From contig AP035880.1 of assembly GCA_045866215.1 (NCBI GenBank), forward strand, positions 5,022,001 through 5,086,000: DNA of 64,000 nucleotides, read 5' to 3'. The stretch is from Croceivirga sp009797885. Lineage in GTDB: Bacteria > Bacteroidota > Bacteroidia > Flavobacteriales > Flavobacteriaceae. Shown one piece after another: positions 8,336-16,975 of this stretch (position 1 is its first letter; every line of letters starts with the position of its first letter). The translations under genes were made by a program, and so were the position numbers. A model generated the notes under the pieces. That model searched no databases and was not told where the DNA came from. It saw only the letters and a program-made list of their open reading frames with translations.

Positions 8336-9616
8336 ATGAAAATTAAAACTACAGTACTGTTATTCCTCTTTTCCTTCATGGCATTCGCGCAGGGACCAAA
8401 TCTTGAAGACGATTACAAAGCCGTTGAACACAAAGTAATAGAATGGCGGCATGACATCCATCAAAATCCGGAACTGGGGAACCGGGAATTCAGGACTGCG
8501 AAAAAAATTGCCGATCATTTGAGGTCCCTCGGGATTGAGGTCACCACAGGGGTGGCGCATACCGGGGTCGTTGGGGTCTTAAAGGGGACTAAACCCGGCA
8601 AGGTGGTAGGCCTACGCGCCGATATTGATGCACTTCCCGTGACCGAACGGAATGACCTACCCTTTAAATCTACGGTCACTTCAGAATTTTTAGGGGAAAA
8701 AGTGGGTGTAATGCACGCCTGTGGACATGATACCCATACCGCCATCCTTATGGGTGTTGCCGAAGTATTATCCAAGAATAAGGACCAAATCAACGGGATG
8801 GTAAAATTCATTTTTCAACCTGCCGAAGAAGGGCCACCTCCCGGAGAAGAAGGTGGGGCCTTGTTGATGGTAAAGGAAGGAGTGCTAAAAAATCCTGATG
8901 TGGATGCCATATTTGGATTGCACATTAACTCCCAAACACCGGTTGGAACCATCCGATATAAAGCAGGGGGCACCATGGCCGCGGCACAGAGTTTTACCAT
9001 AACGGTAAAGGGTAAGCAAAGTCACGGTTCACAACCCTGGTCGGGTGTTGACCCCATTTTGATAAGCGCGAAAATTATTGATGGCTTACAAACCATTATA
9101 AGTCGGGAGGCCAATTTGACCAATGAGGCTGCGGTTATTACCGTAGGTAAAATTAAAAGTGGGGTCCGGTCCAATATCATTCCGGAAACCGCAGAAATGA
9201 TTGGTACCATACGAACTTTGGACTATGATATGAAAGCTCACATCAACAAGCGGATGCAGGAGATGGTGTCCACTATCGCCAAGGCCTATGGTGGAGAGGC
9301 CACTTGTGAAATCAAGGATGCTACGGATATAACATTCAACGACCCGGATTTGGTGGCTCAGATGTTGCCCACTTTGCAGCGCGTGGCCGGTAAGGAAAAT
9401 GTGGTGAACGGCAAAGCCGTGACCGGAGCGGAGGATTTTTCCTATTTCCAAAGGGAAGTTCCTGGGTTTTATTTTTTCCTGGGCGGAATGACCCCCGGAA
9501 ATACCACACCCTATCCGCACCACACCCCGGATTTTAAAATTGACGATTCCGGTATGCAATTAGGGGTAAAGGCCATGACCGAACTTACCCTGGATTATTT
9601 GAATGCAGGGAAATAG
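8336..9616 (+). CDS. Exported M20-family amidohydrolase
   Basis: A 426-residue peptidase M20D/amidohydrolase (the family of hippurate and indole-acetyl-amino-acid hydrolases) with an N-terminal signal peptide (about 1-19). Metal-binding features are visible: GLRADIDALPV, HACGHDTHTA, the catalytic QPAEEGPPPGEEGG and GLHIN, and the C-terminal TGAEDFSYF plus PHHTPDF. The lid (dimerisation) domain begins near AAQSFTITVKGKQSHGSQP. It likely cleaves N-acyl or N-aryl amino acids or similar amides in the periplasm; the exact substrate is unknown. Confidence 0.87.
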   Translation: MKIKTTVLLFLFSFMAFAQGPNLEDDYKAVEHKVIEWRHDIHQNPELGNREFRTAKKIADHLRSLGIEVTTGVAHTGVVGVLKGTKPGKVVGLRADIDALPVTERNDLPFKSTVTSEFLGEKVGVMHACGHDTHTAILMGVAEVLSKNKDQINGMVKFIFQPAEEGPPPGEEGGALLMVKEGVLKNPDVDAIFGLHINSQTPVGTIRYKAGGTMAAAQSFTITVKGKQSHGSQPWSGVDPILISAKIIDGLQTIISREANLTNEAAVITVGKIKSGVRSNIIPETAEMIGTIRTLDYDMKAHINKRMQEMVSTIAKAYGGEATCEIKDATDITFNDPDLVAQMLPTLQRVAGKENVVNGKAVTGAEDFSYFQREVPGFYFFLGGMTPGNTTPYPHHTPDFKIDDSGMQLGVKAMTELTLDYLNAGK

Positions 9617-9673
9617 TATTGTTGTATTAGACGAAATCAATAGGCATAATATCGACATCCCTGCCAATTTACA

Positions 9674-9826
9674 ATGAAAGATATTCCAGTAAATGTAGAT
9701 GATGACTATCTTAGCAGCGATTTAATATCCGTTTACGGTTACGAAAAAACAAGGGTGCCGTTTAGATCTATGAAGGATGTATGGAACTGTGCCCGCCTAG
9801 GCGGTAAAACCAAAGCTTATGCATAA
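9674..9826 (+). CDS. Small hypothetical protein (50 aa)
   Basis: An ATG at 9674 opens a 50-codon frame ending at TAA 9824-9826. I do not recognise the protein. It begins MKDIPVNVDDDYLSSDL, has an acidic N-terminal half and a basic end (GGKTKAYA), one Trp and one Cys, no signal peptide and no membrane segment. The last 8 bases overlap the start of the next gene, consistent with translational coupling, which is the main reason to take it as real. It lies 57 bp downstream of the M20 gene. Confidence 0.45.
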   Translation: MKDIPVNVDDDYLSSDLISVYGYEKTRVPFRSMKDVWNCARLGGKTKAYA

Positions 9827-10589
9827 AAAAATTACGTTAGTCCTCTTATTGTTTGTCGGAACAGTGTTTACAGTGGAATCACAAAAGAAAAAGGACCTAT
9901 TGGATGAAATTGCAATGCTCAAGGACAGCATTACAAATCTGAACGATTCCATCTCCAAAGCCAGTAGACAGGTCAATGTAAGTGTTTCCAAGGCCGCACT
10001 TTTCGAAAAAGAGAATGTTGAATTGCGGGATGCCAATGCCACCTTATTGAAGAATTTGAGCAGTTTTTCCCAAATCTCCAAACAGAATACGGAAACGGTG
10101 AACAAAGCCTTGGCCAGCTTAAAGGCCAAAGAAGGCCAATTGCAGTTCATTACGGATAACTTCAGCCAAAACGATTCCACGGCCATTGGTATTCTTACCC
10201 AAGCCAAACAGACCTTGGGGCCGGATGCCAAGATCGGCATAAGCAACGGGGATGTGATCATTTCCAATAGTATGGATTTTCTTTTTGAAAATGACCAGGA
10301 CACCACCCTAACCGAAGGTGCACGGACTTTTTTGCCAAAAGTGGCACAAATACTGATTGCCAATCCGGACAGACAGGTCTTTGTTGAAGGTTTGAACATT
10401 ACCGGGGAATTTGGGTTGACCTACCAACAATCCTTTTCGGTGGCCAATGCCTTAATGACCGTGGAGGGGATAAAACCGGAGAACTTGAATATCCTGGTCA
10501 AGGACGGAAATTTTAAAGAGGGAATCAATATTCGACTCACCTCCAATAAGGAAGAGTTTTATGCACAGTTGAAGGAGGAATTCAAATAG
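9819..10589 (+). CDS. OmpA-like exported protein with degenerate peptidoglycan-binding domain
   Basis: A 256-residue protein with a signal peptide (about 1-20), a coiled-coil region (about 22-120) and a C-terminal domain that aligns by eye with the OmpA domain of the gene at 1655 (VIISNSMDFLFENDQDTTLTEG compares with VFVSISDKLLFRSGSYNVTN). The peptidoglycan-binding residues are missing: the GHTDD position reads GLNITG, and the LS..RA segment reads YQQSFSVANALMT, without the arginine. It is probably a paralogue that has lost cell-wall binding. The start overlaps the end of the 50-aa frame. Confidence 0.7.
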   Translation: MHKKITLVLLLFVGTVFTVESQKKKDLLDEIAMLKDSITNLNDSISKASRQVNVSVSKAALFEKENVELRDANATLLKNLSSFSQISKQNTETVNKALASLKAKEGQLQFITDNFSQNDSTAIGILTQAKQTLGPDAKIGISNGDVIISNSMDFLFENDQDTTLTEGARTFLPKVAQILIANPDRQVFVEGLNITGEFGLTYQQSFSVANALMTVEGIKPENLNILVKDGNFKEGINIRLTSNKEEFYAQLKEEFK

Positions 10590-10650
10590 AATTGCCATAT
10601 ACTTTTCATCATAGTTTACCGTTCTTAACACATCTAAACCAAAACACAAC

Positions 10651-11169
10651 ATGAGCGGAGACCAGATTTTTCAATTGTTTGCCTATTTGTTACCCGCTGT
10701 GGTCACTGGAGCCGTAGCATTCTATTTTTTTCGTTTACATACTAGAAATGAAGAAGGACGAAGACGATTTTTATTACATAAGGATTCCCAAAAAGAAACC
10801 TTGCCGATCCGATTGCAGGCCTATGAACGTATGGTCTTGTTCTTGGAACGTATAGCCATCAATAATCTGGTGGTGCGGGTTGCTCCAAAAGGACAGAACA
10901 AATCCAATTATGAAAACTTGCTCATCAAACAAATTGAGAACGAATTTGAGCACAACCTCTCCCAGCAGGTGTATATGAGCGATGAGTGTTGGAATATCAT
11001 CAAAGCGGCGAAAAGTGCCACTATTCAGATTATTCGATCCGCGGGAATGAGCGATTCGGAATCGGCCGATAAACTCCGTGAGGATATCTTAAACCAGTCC
11101 ATGGAAAAACAGTCGCCATCTGCTACTGCTTTGGCATTTGTAAAAAAAGAGATTGGTGATCTTTGGTAA
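10651..11169 (+). CDS. Membrane-anchored protein of unknown function
   Basis: A 172-residue protein with one N-terminal membrane segment (about 9-27, FAYLLPAVVTGAVAFYFF), then a basic stretch (RLHTRNEEGRRRF) that should lie in the cytoplasm, and a soluble, mainly helical domain containing RLQAYERMVLFLERI and an aromatic, acidic C-terminus. I cannot name a characterised family; it resembles conserved hypothetical proteins of Flavobacteriaceae. It follows the OmpA-like gene by 61 bp in the same direction. No function is inferred. Confidence 0.65.
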   Translation: MSGDQIFQLFAYLLPAVVTGAVAFYFFRLHTRNEEGRRRFLLHKDSQKETLPIRLQAYERMVLFLERIAINNLVVRVAPKGQNKSNYENLLIKQIENEFEHNLSQQVYMSDECWNIIKAAKSATIQIIRSAGMSDSESADKLREDILNQSMEKQSPSATALAFVKKEIGDLW

Positions 11170-11262
11170 AAAATCCACATTGATTATTTCAATGAGGCAC
11201 GCTATCTATTGAACCCCTCTTGAGTTCATTAAAAAGGGATTCCTTTACGGACCCACTATTGA

Positions 11263-12177
11263 TCACTCGTGTAAATCCGGCTCAATGGGCATGCTTTCCA
11301 CATTCTTGTTCTTGGCATAGAGGTATCCTTTTTTCCACCATAACCGCATCTTTTCCTTGTTGAAAATAAGGGAGTTTGTGGTCAAAACGGTTGGGGTGTA
11401 ATACAGATTGATAATGGCATCCCGTTGATTGGCCACCAGCTTTCCCACACGTATATTCTGGTTTTCGATCCGATCTAACACAAAGGAAAACATACTGGTC
11501 AAAAGCTCAAAGGGGTTTCGGGATGGCATTCTATTGTAATAGCTCACTTCGGTGCGAAGCACTACAACATCTATTTCGGTCGCCCCACGAATGATGGCCT
11601 CTTCAATGGGAACAAGACTTCCCAGGCCCCCATCGGCATATTCACAACCATTTTTTCGAACCAAACTCATAAAAGGGGTGTAATTGGCAGAAATCCAAAT
11701 CCAGTCACAGAATTCATCGTAATCAAAATCGTTGATGGATTTGTATTCAATGCGGTTAAGGGAAAGGTTGGATACCGTGACCACGATATCCTTCGGCCCC
11801 TTTTTTAAGGTATTGAACTCTTCCTGTGTAATGCTGTTTCGGATTAACTCCCTTAGGTTCTCACTTTCCCCAAAGGTTTTTTTGCCCCTAATAAAGTTCT
11901 TAAGAATGTTCCAATGGTTCATTCCAATAAGATCGGCACCAAATTTTTTCCGAATCACAAACGGGCAGTTATTGAAAATACTATCCTGATCGACGGAAGA
12001 ATAGATGTCACGAATTTTAGTGATCTTTCCCAATCCCAAATGGGATATCAATAGACTTCCCGTTGAAGTACCTACCAGGATATCATACTCCTTTTTTGCT
12101 TCCTCAATCAGGTAATGGGCCACTCCCCCAGCAAAGGCGCCCTTACTACCGCCACCGGAAATCACCAATGCTTTCAT
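11263..12177 (-). CDS. Patatin-like phospholipase family protein
   Basis: A 304-residue patatin-fold lipid acyl hydrolase. The oxyanion loop SGGGSKGAFAGG (7-18), the nucleophile elbow GTSTGS with Ser38, and the catalytic aspartate in YADGGLG are all present, so the Ser-Asp dyad is intact. The frame can be extended upstream to 12327, but the ATG at 12177 is chosen: the catalytic domain begins exactly there and its ATGA overlaps the stop of the upstream peptidase gene by four bases. It lacks a signal peptide, so it probably acts on cytoplasmic or inner-membrane lipids. Predicted to be translationally coupled to the M1 peptidase. Confidence 0.87.
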   Translation of the reverse strand: MKALVISGGGSKGAFAGGVAHYLIEEAKKEYDILVGTSTGSLLISHLGLGKITKIRDIYSSVDQDSIFNNCPFVIRKKFGADLIGMNHWNILKNFIRGKKTFGESENLRELIRNSITQEEFNTLKKGPKDIVVTVSNLSLNRIEYKSINDFDYDEFCDWIWISANYTPFMSLVRKNGCEYADGGLGSLVPIEEAIIRGATEIDVVVLRTEVSYYNRMPSRNPFELLTSMFSFVLDRIENQNIRVGKLVANQRDAIINLYYTPTVLTTNSLIFNKEKMRLWWKKGYLYAKNKNVESMPIEPDLHE

Positions 12178-14339
12178 GGACTGAGTACGTTTTTTAGTGT
12201 TCTCCTTTCCTTTTCCGAGAGTTTTCCCTTCAGGGCGAGCAATTGATTTTTCCCATCCTGTAAAGCGTTTATTTCGCGAATTAGCTTTCTGGATGATTTT
12301 TTGAATTGCCAAATATGGTGATCGCACGCCTGGACAAGGTTTCTGAGGGAGACATCATTTAATGCACGTATTTGATGTAAATATTGGAAAGCCAATTGCC
12401 GTACCTCAAAATTGAAATGCGAAGCCGTATAGCCATTCAGTTCGTCATAAAAGGATTTCTTGCTTTCCGGTTGGTAATCTTCACTTAGCAACGCCAGTGT
12501 CAGCCACAGTAACCTTACATTTTTGTTGGGCAGTCCCACTACCCCATCCAATTGATCTAAATAAGCCCCGCGATTTTTGGGGAAAGCACTCCAGAGTTTA
12601 AACAGAACGGTTTCTTGGGTCACATAGCTCTGATCGGTCAACATACGTTCAAAATCGGATTGCAATTCCTTTGATACTTTAGGAATCGCCAACGCAACTG
12701 CCTGTCTTGTCCTCAAAGGTGTATTGGCAATGATTTTACTTAAACTGGAATCTGGAATCTGGTTGCCATAGGTAAAAATGAACTGTCGTTTAAATTCTTC
12801 GGGGATTCCATTTTCCTTTAGCAATGCCAATTGCTGTTCATCCATAATCGTTGTGTCCGTAACGGTATGTTCCATCTCAAGGAAAAGCTTCAAGGACTTG
12901 TTTGCTTTCTTTAGATGGGCCTTTACTTCTTGCCATGGGAATTCCTCACTTTCCAACCACCTTTCACGGTATTGGGTCAAGTCCAAACCTGAAACCCCCT
13001 CCATTTCTGTAAGAAAATTGTCAATGGTAACGTTCATAAAGGCATATTTCTCCAAATAGGCCTTAATTCCCTTTCTAAAGGCAACTTCCCCAATTTCCTC
13101 ACGAAGCATGGCCAGTGCCCAGGCCCCTTTTTCATAAAAGGTCAGACTATTGGCATTGGGGTCCGTTAAAGCCTCCCCACCCTCATTTTCAGAAAGGTTG
13201 TGCAAGGTTTTGGCCGTTTGGTACAACTTCCAGTAAAAATAGTCTTCTCCAAATACTTCTTTTTCGGCCAAATAGGCGTAAAAAGTGGCAAAACCTTCAT
13301 GTAGCCAATGGTGTTTACCGCTAACTTCGGTAACCATATTGCCAAACCACTGGTGTACCAGTTCGTGCGCATTGACATTGACATAATTTTTATCCACAAA
13401 GGCGATGGAATCGACCACATATTGATTGGAGAATACGGTACAGGACGTATTTTCCATACCCGCATAGAGAAAATCCTGAACAGGGACCTGCTTGTAGTTT
13501 TGCCATGGGTATGGAACACCGATTTCTTCCTCCAAAAAATCAAACAGCTCCTTTGTATAGCGATATGTAGGTTCTACTTTTAGACTGTCCTTAGGTACAT
13601 AATACAGTTCTATGGGCACTCCAGAGTGGGATTGTATCACTTTTTTGTCGAAACTTCCGATCACAAAGGCGGCCAGATAGCTGCTCATGGGATGGTTCAT
13701 ATCAAAATGCCATTTCACTGATTCATTATCCATAGTTTTATCCGTTAACCTTCCATTGGATATAACGGTATGTTCCCTATCAGCCGTAATGGTGAAGTCG
13801 AACTCTATTTTATCGTTCATATCATCAATGGAAGGCAACCAATGACTGGTATACTTCCCTTGTCCCTGGGTCCATATTTGGGCTTTTTTTCGATTATGTA
13901 GATGTAATAATTTGGAATTTAGTGCGGATACTATACCCTTGTATGTAGGGTTTAAGCCATCGGTCTTTTTTAGAACCGAATCCAGCCCATCCCAACCCGT
14001 GAAATATACCGCTTGATTCGGTTTGACGGAATAAGTCAATTCCAAAAGGTGATTACCAAGCTTTCTAGGTGCCTTGACACCAATCCTTTGGTTTGAATTT
14101 GAATATTTGATTTTCTTTCCATTCAATTCGACCTTTTCAAAAGTCATGTTTACGGCATCCAAAAAAATGGAATCCGTCCTAGAAATCAAGTCAAACTCAT
14201 AGGTAGCCCATCCCTTTATTGTTTTATTGGAAAAAGAAGGGGTGATTTTAGCATCCGCTTTAATGAAATCCACACTTTTCTGTCGCTGCGAAAAACAGAG
14301 CAGGGACAACAATAAAAAAACAGGAAACAAATATCTCAT
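12174..14339 (-). CDS. M1-family aminopeptidase, exported
   Basis: About 721 residues from the ATG at 14339, which places a signal peptide (MRYLFPVFLLLSLLCFS) at the N-terminus; a longer start at 14363 would mask it. The gluzincin core is complete: the GMEN-type exopeptidase motif (AGMENTSCT) and the zinc site HELVHQWFG (His325) with the downstream glutamate in WLHEGFA. The remaining half is the helical C-terminal domain of the family. It likely removes N-terminal residues from peptides outside the cytoplasm. It is divergent from recG with 47 bp between start codons and overlaps the patatin gene by 4 bp. Confidence 0.88.
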   Translation of the reverse strand: MRYLFPVFLLLSLLCFSQRQKSVDFIKADAKITPSFSNKTIKGWATYEFDLISRTDSIFLDAVNMTFEKVELNGKKIKYSNSNQRIGVKAPRKLGNHLLELTYSVKPNQAVYFTGWDGLDSVLKKTDGLNPTYKGIVSALNSKLLHLHNRKKAQIWTQGQGKYTSHWLPSIDDMNDKIEFDFTITADREHTVISNGRLTDKTMDNESVKWHFDMNHPMSSYLAAFVIGSFDKKVIQSHSGVPIELYYVPKDSLKVEPTYRYTKELFDFLEEEIGVPYPWQNYKQVPVQDFLYAGMENTSCTVFSNQYVVDSIAFVDKNYVNVNAHELVHQWFGNMVTEVSGKHHWLHEGFATFYAYLAEKEVFGEDYFYWKLYQTAKTLHNLSENEGGEALTDPNANSLTFYEKGAWALAMLREEIGEVAFRKGIKAYLEKYAFMNVTIDNFLTEMEGVSGLDLTQYRERWLESEEFPWQEVKAHLKKANKSLKLFLEMEHTVTDTTIMDEQQLALLKENGIPEEFKRQFIFTYGNQIPDSSLSKIIANTPLRTRQAVALAIPKVSKELQSDFERMLTDQSYVTQETVLFKLWSAFPKNRGAYLDQLDGVVGLPNKNVRLLWLTLALLSEDYQPESKKSFYDELNGYTASHFNFEVRQLAFQYLHQIRALNDVSLRNLVQACDHHIWQFKKSSRKLIREINALQDGKNQLLALKGKLSEKERRTLKNVLSP

Positions 14340-14386
14340 ACGTAGCCTATCCTCAAAATTCAAGCCAATTTAGCTATTTTAGTTCG

Positions 14387-16927
14387 ATGCAATCCGGTGT
14401 TCTTCATACTCCTTTGGTTTATCTAAAAGGTGTTGGCCCCAACAGGGCCGAAACCTTAAAGGCGGAACTGGGATTGGAGACCTTTGGCGACCTGCTCCAA
14501 CTTTATCCCAATCGATATCTGGACAAAACCCAATACTATAAGATCGACCAACTAAAGGATAGTGGTGCGGATGTTCAGATCGTAGGCAAAATTGTCCACG
14601 TAAAGACCATAGAACAAAAACGGGGCAAACGCCTGGAAGCCTCTTTTGTGGATGGCACCGGGGAAATGAAATTAGTATGGTTTCGATCCCAAAAATGGAT
14701 TCGGGAAAATCTTAAGATCAACGAACCCTATGTGGTTTTTGGTCGAATCAATCGATACGGCAGTGCTTTTTCCATGCCCCATCCCGAAATGGAATTGCTC
14801 AAAGACCACCAGGCCGGACTTAAGATTGGCATGCAGCCCATTTACCCGTCTACGGAAAAGTTAAGCGCCAAGGGCATTACCAATCGGGCCGTAAGCAAAA
14901 TGGTACAGCAGCTCTTTTTGGAAACCAAGGCCAATTTCGCAGAGACCCTATCAAAAAGTCTAATTGAGGAATTTAAACTAATGGCGAAAGCCGATGCCCT
15001 TTTGAACATTCATTTTCCAAAAAGTCAGGAGTTGTTAGCCAAGGCCCAGTTTCGGCTAAAATTTGAGGAACTATTTTTCATTCAGCTCCAATTGCTATCC
15101 AAAAAAGCAGCGCGGAAAAAGAAAATCAAAGGCTTACCTTTTACCGAGGTGGGGGAAAAATTCAATGATTTCTTCAAAAACCACCTTCCCTTCGAATTGA
15201 CCAATGCCCAAAAACGGGTCATCAAGGAAATTCGAAACGATATGGGTAGCTCAGCCCAAATGAACCGGCTTTTGCAGGGGGATGTGGGTTCGGGCAAGAC
15301 CATTGTTGCCCTAATGTGTATGCTTTTGGCCATTGATAACGGCTTTCAGGCCTGTCTAATGGCCCCCACTGAAATTTTGGCGCAACAGCACTACAATGGC
15401 CTCAAGGATCTGTTGGGCAAAATGGATTTAAAGATTGCCTTGCTCACAGGTTCAACCAAACGGGCGGAACGCACTTTTTTGCACAATCAATTGGAAAATG
15501 GGAATCTAAATATTTTGGTGGGCACCCATGCCGTTTTGGAAGATAAGGTTCACTTTAAAAATTTGGGATTGGCCATTATTGATGAGCAACATCGTTTTGG
15601 TGTGGCACAACGGTCCAAATTATGGCACAAAGGCAGCCCACCCCAAATCCCTCCCAAAGGGAGGGTGGCCGAAATCCATCACAAATACCAAACAGCGAGA
15701 CCTTCTGCCTATAAGATGTTAAAAGAACTTCAACGGGAGCGGAAAAAACATACCACGGAAGCCGAGCGCATTCTTTGGGAGCAATTAAAGACCAAACAAC
15801 TTGGAATAAAGTTTAGAAGGCAACATATTATTGATGAGTTTATCGTCGATTTTGTTTGTCTACCCAAAAAATTGATTGTTGAAGTGGATGGCGGATACCA
15901 TGGCACTCCGTCTCAAAAAGAAGCTGATACCATACGAACGAAGATTTTGAATGAATTTGGGTACAAAGTTATACGGTTTACCAACGAAGAAGTAATCGGA
16001 GCTATCGGCACCGTTCTCAAAAAAATAGAGGACGAATTAAATAACCTCCCCTTGGGGGAGGAAGGAGGGGCGGTCCCTCCACATATCTTGGTCATGACCG
16101 CAACTCCCATTCCACGGACATTGGCCATGAGTCTGTACGGAGACCTGGACATTTCCGTGATTGATGAACTACCGCCAGGGCGTAAATCCATTAAAACGGT
16201 ACACCGCTTTGATACCAATCGATTAAAGGTATTTGGATTCATTAAGGATGAGATTAAGAAAGGCCGTCAGATTTATATTGTATATCCATTGATTCAAGAA
16301 AGTGAGGCTTTGGATTACAAAGATTTAATGGATGGCTATGAAAGCATTGTCAGGGAGTTCCCGACTCCAGATTATCAAATTTCCATTGTTCACGGGCAGA
16401 TGAAACCACAGGACAAGGATTATGAAATGGAACGGTTTGTAAAAGGGGAAACCCAGATTATGGTGGCAACCACCGTGATTGAAGTGGGTGTAAACGTACC
16501 CAACGCTTCCGTTATGATCATAGAAAGTGCCGAACGTTTTGGTTTATCCCAACTCCACCAGTTACGCGGACGTGTAGGAAGGGGTGCGGAACAGAGCTAT
16601 TGCATCTTAATGACCAGTTATAAACTTTCTGAAGATGCCAAAACCCGTTTGGAAACCATGTGCAAGACCAATGACGGTTTTGAAATTGCGGAAGTGGATT
16701 TAAGACTACGTGGCCCAGGCGACCTTATGGGCACGCAACAAAGCGGATTGTTAAACCTAAAAATTGCCGATATCGTAAAGGATAACCCCATTTTAAAAAC
16801 AGCGAGGTATTGTGCAATCCAAACCCTGAAAAATGACCCTAAATTGGAAAAAGGGGAAAATTTACCCATTCGAAGGGCGTATGCCGAACTGGTCAAGGAT
16901 AAGGTCATTTGGGGATACATCAGTTAA
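14387..16927 (+). CDS. recG: ATP-dependent DNA helicase RecG with in-frame DUF559 nuclease insertion
   Basis: An 846-residue RecG, about 147 longer than expected. RecG remodels stalled forks and branch-migrates Holliday junctions. The N-terminal wedge (OB-fold) domain is present, then Walker A GDVGSGKT, motif II DEQH (399-402), motif III TATPIPRT (from 571), VATTVIEVGVNVPNASVMII and the QLRGRVGR box. Residues 417-563, lying between QRSKLWHKG and PPHILVMTAT, do not belong to RecG: they form a DUF559 (Vsr-like) endonuclease domain. Removing them leaves about 699 residues, the normal length, and reconnects RecG sequence. The frame is open throughout, so one chimeric polypeptide is predicted. The host motifs look intact on both sides. 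Confidence 0.93.
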   Translation: MQSGVLHTPLVYLKGVGPNRAETLKAELGLETFGDLLQLYPNRYLDKTQYYKIDQLKDSGADVQIVGKIVHVKTIEQKRGKRLEASFVDGTGEMKLVWFRSQKWIRENLKINEPYVVFGRINRYGSAFSMPHPEMELLKDHQAGLKIGMQPIYPSTEKLSAKGITNRAVSKMVQQLFLETKANFAETLSKSLIEEFKLMAKADALLNIHFPKSQELLAKAQFRLKFEELFFIQLQLLSKKAARKKKIKGLPFTEVGEKFNDFFKNHLPFELTNAQKRVIKEIRNDMGSSAQMNRLLQGDVGSGKTIVALMCMLLAIDNGFQACLMAPTEILAQQHYNGLKDLLGKMDLKIALLTGSTKRAERTFLHNQLENGNLNILVGTHAVLEDKVHFKNLGLAIIDEQHRFGVAQRSKLWHKGSPPQIPPKGRVAEIHHKYQTARPSAYKMLKELQRERKKHTTEAERILWEQLKTKQLGIKFRRQHIIDEFIVDFVCLPKKLIVEVDGGYHGTPSQKEADTIRTKILNEFGYKVIRFTNEEVIGAIGTVLKKIEDELNNLPLGEEGGAVPPHILVMTATPIPRTLAMSLYGDLDISVIDELPPGRKSIKTVHRFDTNRLKVFGFIKDEIKKGRQIYIVYPLIQESEALDYKDLMDGYESIVREFPTPDYQISIVHGQMKPQDKDYEMERFVKGETQIMVATTVIEVGVNVPNASVMIIESAERFGLSQLHQLRGRVGRGAEQSYCILMTSYKLSEDAKTRLETMCKTNDGFEIAEVDLRLRGPGDLMGTQQSGLLNLKIADIVKDNPILKTARYCAIQTLKNDPKLEKGENLPIRRAYAELVKDKVIWGYIS
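15635..16075 (+). mobile_element. DUF559 nuclease-coding palindromic element inserted in recG
   Basis: This 441-bp segment (147 codons) interrupts recG in frame. It encodes a DUF559 domain: helix TEAERILWEQL (457-467), FRRQHIIDEFIVDF with D488, the active-site strand VEVDGGYH (E499, D501, H505), and YKVIRFTNEEV. Each end bears a hairpin: CCCTCCCAAAGGGAGGG at 15649-15665 and CCTCCCCTTGGGGGAGG at 16045-16061. Read inward, both ends share a CCC-R-CCCC block before the hairpin, giving imperfect inverted repeats of about 30 bp. There is no transposase. It is not an intein: no Cys/Ser-type splice junction with a terminal HN or QN is present. The outer boundaries are estimated from the RecG alignment to within a few bases. 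Confidence 0.8.
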
Positions 16928-16953
16928 AAACGCCCAACAAGTGCTGGGCGTTT
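16928..16953. terminator. Rho-independent terminator after recG
   Basis: A 9-bp stem (AAACGCCCA paired with TGGGCGTTT) with an 8-nt loop starts right at the recG stop. A-rich and T-rich flanks on both sides suggest it serves both recG and the convergent DUF2911 gene. Confidence 0.75.
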
Positions 16954-16975
16954 CAAATGAAATAGATAGGTAAGC

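Noticed and set aside
12178..12327. Longer N-terminus for the patatin-like protein
   Set aside because: It would overlap the M1 peptidase gene by about 150 bp; the ATGA overlap at 12174-12177 and the position of the GGGSKG motif support the short start.
13166..13583. Long antisense frames over the M1 peptidase and other large genes
   Set aside because: Shadow frames of real genes: low-complexity or Cys/Trp-rich composition, no family resemblance, no promoters.
15635..16075. The recG insertion as an intein
   Set aside because: No Cys/Ser splice-site context, no intein blocks, and no terminal HN or QN before a Cys/Ser/Thr; the right junction reads GGAVPPH. The domain content is DUF559, not a splicing or LAGLIDADG domain.
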